Of a stretch of 10,177 nucleotides of DNA, positions 6,695 through 10,177 are shown in pieces. The stretch's first letter is position 1. The number at the start of each line of letters is the position of its first letter. Position numbers and translations under genes: made by a program. The notes under the pieces are model-generated. The model made no database searches, was not told the DNA's origin, and saw only the letters and a list, made by a program, of their open reading frames with translations. The DNA lies in contig JAGDBH010000179.1 in assembly GCA_017959135.1 (NCBI GenBank), positions 1 to 10,177 on the forward strand, in the 5' to 3' direction. This DNA is from Succinivibrio sp. (GTDB lineage Bacteria; Pseudomonadota; Gammaproteobacteria; Enterobacterales; Succinivibrionaceae).

Positions 6695-8107
6695 ATGGCT
6701 GATACTTCACCTCAACAACTGGCATCCGGACCAAAACACGGAAGTCTTTTCTCATTAAGCTGGCCGATCTTTATTGATCTGACAATGCATTTCTTTACCA
6801 TCATTATCAATACTGCCATGGTAAGTATGCTGTCTCTGCAGGCAGTTGCAGAAATGAATCTTGGTGGTCAGGCCTTCCAGTTTGCTTTTACCTTGTTCAA
6901 CTTTGTAAACATAGGTGTTTGCGTGTGCTGTGCTCAGGCAATAGGTAAGGGCAATAAGCAGATGTTAAGACGTATTGTTCACATGTCATTTGGTCTTAAC
7001 CTTGTCTGGGGTATTTTAATTACATCAGGATGTTTTTTTGGAGCAAAAATCATCTGCGATATCATGAATATTCCTGAGGATATTTATGTAACCTCTAAAA
7101 ACTATCTGATGATTTTATCCATCATGTTCATTGCTGAAGCTGTTAACCTGTGCTGCTCATCTATTTTAAGAGCCTATGGCAGAACACGTGACCCAATGTA
7201 TGTGAATATTTCTGCAAATATCTTTGTTATCATCAGTAACTACGCTTTGTTATTTGGTCATTTCGGTTTTCCTCAGATGGGAATTTACGGTGTGGCTATC
7301 AGTGCTGTAGTATCACGTTTTCTATCAGTTGCATTCCTTTTCTATCTGATGAGAACAAGAACCAAGATCAGAATTATTCCAAAGTTTTTCTTTGTTGTTA
7401 AAAAGGATATTCTAAAGCAGATCTTCGCTGTTGGTATTCCTGGTGCTGGTGAGAACATGACCTGGCAGCTGCAGTTCCTGTTTATGACATCTGTTGTGGG
7501 AACTCTGGGTTCAACTGCTCTGGCAACACATGGTATCTACATGCAGATGTGTACCATTATTATGCTGTTCTCTATTTCTATTGCCCTTGGAACTGAGATT
7601 CTGATTTCTCAGTATGCAGGTGCAATGAAATTAAAACTAGCAAACAGACAGCTTCTGCATTCAGTAAAAATAGGACTTTGTATCACTGCACTTCTTGTTA
7701 TTAACATTCCCCTATGGATGGGTGATGCTGTTCTATCTATTTTTACCTCTGATGCAACAGTCTATAAAATTGCCAGACCAATCTTTTACGTCTCTGTGAT
7801 TATGGAGATGGGGCGTATTCTAAATATTATTATCATCAATTCTCTTCGTGCTGTTAACGATGCCAAGTTCCCAATGCTGATGGCCATCATTTCTATGTGG
7901 GGAGTATCAGTTCCTGTCGGCACCTTCCTGAGTCTATATATGGGAATGGGGCTGTTAGGTGTATGGATTGGTTTCTGCTGCGATGAGTGTACTCGCGGAC
8001 TTATTATGCTTTTAAGATGGAAATCAAAAGCATGGGTTTCAAAGGCAAGAGATAACTACAGAAAACATTACAAAACTAAGGTCAGAAAGAAGGGCTATGC
8101 TCTTTAA
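6695..8107 (+). CDS. MATE-family efflux transporter
   Basis: The 470-residue protein belongs to the multidrug and toxin extrusion family: inner-membrane antiporters that export organic cations, drugs or flavins using Na+ or H+ gradients. About 12 hydrophobic segments fall into two MatE repeats (roughly residues 15-180 and 240-400). Repeat hallmarks are SLSWPIFID at 20-28, SILRAYGRTRDPMYVNISAN in repeat 1, and VGIPGAGENMTWQL plus NSLRAVNDAKFPMLMAIISM in repeat 2. The C-terminus is basic (KHYKTKVRKKGYAL), as expected for a cytoplasmic tail. The length is normal for the family. The ATG at 6695 has AAGG only 4 bases upstream, which is a tight spacing. The gene is monocistronic. The substrate cannot be told from sequence, and no neighbouring regulator gene hints at it. 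Confidence 0.92.
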   Translation: MADTSPQQLASGPKHGSLFSLSWPIFIDLTMHFFTIIINTAMVSMLSLQAVAEMNLGGQAFQFAFTLFNFVNIGVCVCCAQAIGKGNKQMLRRIVHMSFGLNLVWGILITSGCFFGAKIICDIMNIPEDIYVTSKNYLMILSIMFIAEAVNLCCSSILRAYGRTRDPMYVNISANIFVIISNYALLFGHFGFPQMGIYGVAISAVVSRFLSVAFLFYLMRTRTKIRIIPKFFFVVKKDILKQIFAVGIPGAGENMTWQLQFLFMTSVVGTLGSTALATHGIYMQMCTIIMLFSISIALGTEILISQYAGAMKLKLANRQLLHSVKIGLCITALLVINIPLWMGDAVLSIFTSDATVYKIARPIFYVSVIMEMGRILNIIIINSLRAVNDAKFPMLMAIISMWGVSVPVGTFLSLYMGMGLLGVWIGFCCDECTRGLIMLLRWKSKAWVSKARDNYRKHYKTKVRKKGYAL

Positions 8108-8136
8108 TTGAGCATGTTTTGTTCAATATATAGAAT
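8108..8136 (+). promoter_or_regulatory. Candidate sigma-70 promoter of the aminotransferase gene
   Basis: TTGAGC (8108-8113, 4 of 6) is followed by a 17-base spacer and TAGAAT (8131-8136, 5 of 6), placing the start of transcription near 8143, inside the palindrome at 8141-8161. A second possibility is an extended -10 element, TGATATATT (8159-8167), without a good -35. The TTGAGC also forms a weak hairpin with TGTTCAA (8120-8126), but there is no T run for a terminator. Confidence 0.5.
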
Positions 8137-8140
8137 AATC

Positions 8141-8161
8141 TCACAATTTTTTTAATTGTGA
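8141..8161. promoter_or_regulatory. Perfect 8-bp-arm palindrome at the aminotransferase promoter (candidate operator)
   Basis: TCACAATT (8141-8148) and AATTGTGA (8154-8161) are perfect inverted arms around five T residues. The site would cover the start of transcription of the upstream promoter, or the spacer of the alternative extended -10 promoter, a typical repressor position. The arms face the opposite way to a CRP site. It could instead act as an RNA hairpin or a weak terminator of the MATE gene, but no T run follows. Confidence 0.4.
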
Positions 8162-8199
8162 TATATTAAAAAAAATCTTTTTTTATAACAGGTGAATAC

Positions 8200-9396
8200 A
8201 TGTTTTTTGATCGTATCGATGCTGCTCCTGCAGATCCAATTTTAGGTTTAAATGAAGCTTTTAAGAAAGACACCAGAGCTAATAAGACTAACTTGGGTGT
8301 AGGTGTATACCAGAATGACGAGGGTAAAACCGTTATTCTAGATTGCGTTAAAGAAGCAGAGAAAATTTTGCTTGAAAAGGAAGAGACCAAATCATATCTA
8401 CCTATTACCGGTCTTCCTGAGTTCGGTCGTCTGGCAAGAGAGCTGATCTTTGGTAAGGATTCAGAGTTTGTTGATGGCGGTAAGGCAATTTCATGTCACT
8501 GTCCTGGCGGTACCGGTGCACTTAGAATCGGTGCTGACTTTATCCATCAGCAGAATATTGCTTCAACAATCTGGATTTCTGATCCTACCTGGGCTAACCA
8601 CTACCAGATCGCAACTTCAGCAGGTCTGAAGTTTGAGCGCTATCCTTACTATGACAGAGCAAACCACAATCTGGCTTTTGACAGAATGATTGAGACTCTG
8701 TCTCAGGCTAAGGAAGGTGATGTTGTTCTTCTACATGCATGCTGTCACAATCCAACCGGTATCGATCCAACTCACGAGCAGTGGGAGATCATTGCTAAAT
8801 TCCTTGCAGAAAAGAAACTGTTACCATTTATCGATTTTGCTTACCAGGGCTTTGGCCATGGTATCGAAGAGGATGCTTTCGGTGTTCGTACTATTGCCAA
8901 GTACAACCCTGAGTTCCTGATTGCAAGTTCATTCTCAAAGAACTTCGGTCTTTACAGCGAGCGTTCAGGTGTATTAACCGTTGTATCAGCTGATGTTGAG
9001 ACTGCAGTTAAGGTTATGTCTCAGGTTAAGATTGCTGTTCGTACTGCAATTTCTAACCCTCCAGCACATGGTGAGAAGATTGTAACCACAGTTCTGTCAG
9101 ATCCAACCTTAAGAGCAAAATGGGAAGATGAGCTAAAGGGAATGCGTGAGCGTATTTCAAAGATGCGTGTTCTGCTATCTCACAAACTGAAGGATGCTGG
9201 CGCTGGTGATTTTGATTTCATCACCGAGCAGAATGGTATGTTCTCATTCTCTGGTCTTGATAAGGATCAGATTGAAGCTCTGAAGAGAGACTTCGGTATT
9301 TACGCTGTTGCTTCAGGACGAATCTGTGTTGCAGGTATTAACAGCAACAATATTGATAGCATTGTTGAAGCGATTACATCTGTTGTTAAAAAATAG
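8200..9396 (+). CDS. aspC: Aspartate/aromatic amino acid aminotransferase (AspC type)
   Basis: This PLP-dependent class I aminotransferase interconverts aspartate and 2-oxoglutarate with oxaloacetate and glutamate, and probably also aromatic amino acids. The 398 residues align end to end with E. coli AspC (396). Cofactor and substrate residues are all present: GGTGA at 103-107, Trp131, Asn184 in CCHNPTG, Asp212 and Tyr215 in DFAYQGF, Schiff-base Lys247 in SSFSKNFGLY, Arg255, and Arg374 in ASGR, which binds the substrate carboxylate. Motifs such as AAPADPILGL and SNPPAHG favour AspC over TyrB. The ribosome-binding site AGGTG (8190-8194) lies 5 bases before the ATG. It is cytoplasmic and monocistronic, with a strong terminator. 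Together with the upstream importer it would channel amino-acid nitrogen, though they are separate transcription units. Confidence 0.93.
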   Translation: MFFDRIDAAPADPILGLNEAFKKDTRANKTNLGVGVYQNDEGKTVILDCVKEAEKILLEKEETKSYLPITGLPEFGRLARELIFGKDSEFVDGGKAISCHCPGGTGALRIGADFIHQQNIASTIWISDPTWANHYQIATSAGLKFERYPYYDRANHNLAFDRMIETLSQAKEGDVVLLHACCHNPTGIDPTHEQWEIIAKFLAEKKLLPFIDFAYQGFGHGIEEDAFGVRTIAKYNPEFLIASSFSKNFGLYSERSGVLTVVSADVETAVKVMSQVKIAVRTAISNPPAHGEKIVTTVLSDPTLRAKWEDELKGMRERISKMRVLLSHKLKDAGAGDFDFITEQNGMFSFSGLDKDQIEALKRDFGIYAVASGRICVAGINSNNIDSIVEAITSVVKK

Positions 9397-9418
9397 TGTA
9401 ATGCGTTATTGACTAAGG

Positions 9419-9458
9419 AAACCTGAGGTAATGTAAATTGTCTCAGGTTTTTGTTTTT
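9419..9458 (+). terminator. Intrinsic terminator after aspC
   Basis: AAACCTGAG (9419-9427) pairs with CTCAGGTTT (9442-9450). The stem can extend inward through G-T and A-T pairs to a 6-base loop. The T-rich run TTTTTGTTTTTT follows. Confidence 0.88.
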
Positions 9459-9474
9459 TGTATATTTGTTTTTT

Positions 9475-9558
9475 TTGTAATTTTTTTTACAATAGACTAG
9501 AAATTCGATTTATAAGTGAATTTCTGTAAGATTTACAATAATTATTGCTGTTTTACAG
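9475..9558. promoter_or_regulatory. Cluster of inverted TGTAA/TTACA half-sites upstream of the DUF2333 gene
   Basis: Three inverted repeats lie within 84 bases: TTGTAA-N6-TTACAA (9475-9492), TGTAA-GAT-TTACA (9525-9537) and CTGT-TTT-ACAG (9548-9558, overlapping another TTACA). A TATAAG -10-like element sits between them at 9511-9516. The spacings do not match the TyrR box (TGTAAA-N6-TTTACA). The cluster may be operator sites for an unknown regulator of the downstream gene, or chance in T-rich DNA. Confidence 0.3.
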
Positions 9559-9576
9559 TATTCTGATAAATAAACT

Positions 9577-9591
9577 AGGAGGCGAAGTATA
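9577..9591 (+). promoter_or_regulatory. Consensus Shine-Dalgarno AGGAGG facing an ATA codon
   Basis: AGGAGG (9577-9582) is the strongest ribosome-binding site in the window. At the ideal distance of 6 bases it meets ATA (9589-9591), which is in frame with the DUF2333 protein. The first in-frame ATG is 51 bases further on, and the nearest purine-rich site to it, GGGAG (9619-9623), is 16 bases upstream of it. The ATA is therefore a candidate non-standard start, or an ATG lost by mutation or sequence error. Confidence 0.5.
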
Positions 9592-9639
9592 CCCACATCT
9601 GTTGCATCAACTGATGCAGGGAGAAATTCGCAATTAAGT

Positions 9640-10177
9640 ATGACATTTCCAAAACCTTTGAATACTATCTTTGGAAAAATAATTGTAGGACTTGTTGCTG
9701 TCTATGTTTTATATGTTGCTGTAATAGGTCTTTTCTCTACAACCTGTCCTGCAGGTTTTATTCCTCCAAAAGCTGAAGATATTCAGGATGACAAGACCCG
9801 TGCTATGGTAATGGCTGAAGCAACTGTTCATAGTCTGGATAATGAGCTTCATTCTGTTTTTGGCTGGATCCCAAATGATCTTTTCTTTGTTCCAAAGATT
9901 CTGGATAACATTGTTAATTATCAGAAAGGCGTAATTTATGCCACAAGACCCGCATCTGACATAATTGCCAAGACTGTTTCAAGATATGGTAAAAATGACA
10001 CTCTTGATCAGAGACTTGTAGATGCTACTTCAAGATCATTTGTTTACTCAGATGAAGTCTGGGGCTTCTGGTTTATATATGATACAGAAGGAAAGTACAA
10101 GCAGGGCGTTCAGAACTGGAGATCCTGGAGTGCTTCTGTTGATTCTGGTGTAAAGAATGCCGGCGTTTATAATGTAA
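9640..10177 (+). CDS. DUF2333 family membrane-anchored protein (3' truncated by window)
   Basis: The visible 179 residues from the first in-frame ATG continue past the window edge. One membrane segment is at about residues 13-33 (KIIVGLVAVYVLYVAVIGLF), so the rest is probably periplasmic and anchored by its N-terminus. GWIPNDLFFVPKILDN (75-90), followed by NYQKGV, and a later W-x-F-x-Y-x-x-EGKYKQG segment (about 144-156) match what I recall of DUF2333, a proteobacterial family of about 340 residues with unknown function. The frame is open upstream to 9574. The consensus AGGAGG points to an ATA at 9589, which would add 17 residues (PTSVASTDAGRNSQLS after the initiator). Family members usually have such a cytoplasmic N-terminal stretch, so the real protein may start there. 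No function can be inferred from the neighbours. Confidence 0.8.
   Translation, partial: MTFPKPLNTIFGKIIVGLVAVYVLYVAVIGLFSTTCPAGFIPPKAEDIQDDKTRAMVMAEATVHSLDNELHSVFGWIPNDLFFVPKILDNIVNYQKGVIYATRPASDIIAKTVSRYGKNDTLDQRLVDATSRSFVYSDEVWGFWFIYDTEGKYKQGVQNWRSWSASVDSGVKNAGVYNV

Noticed and set aside
8108..8126. Intrinsic terminator after the MATE gene
   Set aside because: The TTGAGCA/TGTTCAA stem is weak, contains a G-T pair and lacks a following T run. It fits better as part of the aspC promoter.
8141..8161. CRP site at the aspC promoter
   Set aside because: CRP sites are TGTGA-N6-TCACA. Here the arms are in the opposite order and 11 bases apart.
8166..8390. Minus-strand open frame over the aspC start
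   Set aside because: Antisense shadow of conserved AspC sequence with no independent support.
9476..9491. TyrR box upstream of the DUF2333 gene
   Set aside because: TGTAAT and TTTACA are separated by 4 bases, not the 6 required, and the second position set is altered.
9614..9637. Seven-codon leader ORF (ATG at 9614) before the DUF2333 ATG
   Set aside because: No ribosome-binding site, and it overlaps a hairpin and the likely N-terminal coding extension.

Overview
The window looks like chromosomal DNA of an AT-rich gammaproteobacterium. Evidence is a close E. coli-type MalF/MalG/MalK set, an AspC-type aminotransferase, a DUF2333 family protein and a periplasmic binding protein with a signal-peptidase-I leader. 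The combination would fit a gut or rumen anaerobe of the Succinivibrionaceae/Aeromonadales, but that assignment is inference. There is no sign of a phage, insertion sequence, CRISPR array, tRNA or rRNA. All protein genes are compact with short gaps, and four have clear intrinsic terminators behind their unit.

Layout. (1) 1-2980, + strand: the end of a maltose/maltodextrin ABC importer operon, with the C-terminal third of malF, then malG and malK. MalG is unusual because it carries about 115 extra residues in its first periplasmic loop. (2) 3016-4010, - strand: a small YjfB-family putative motility protein with its own sigma-28-like (flagellar) promoter, and a YihX-like HAD phosphatase ending in a separate terminator. 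A likely bidirectional terminator separates yjfB from malK. (3) 4294-6549, + strand: a three-gene polar amino acid importer (binding protein, permease, ATPase; closest to GlnHPQ), with its own promoter and a terminator. A hairpin and a two-codon AUG-AUC-UAA minigene sit between the binding protein and permease genes. (4) 6695-8107, + strand: a MATE-family multidrug/organic cation efflux pump. (5) 8200-9450, + strand: aspartate aminotransferase with its own promoter region and terminator. (6) 9577 to the end, + strand: a DUF2333 membrane-anchored protein cut by the window edge. Its strong Shine-Dalgarno sequence faces an ATA codon rather than an ATG.

Together the genes serve nutrient uptake (maltodextrins, polar amino acids), amino-acid nitrogen metabolism (AspC) and export (MATE). 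No novel multi-gene defence or mobile system was recognised. The most interesting signals are small-scale: the MalG loop domain, the sigma-28-type promoter, the minigene, the ATA start candidate and several promoter-embedded palindromes.
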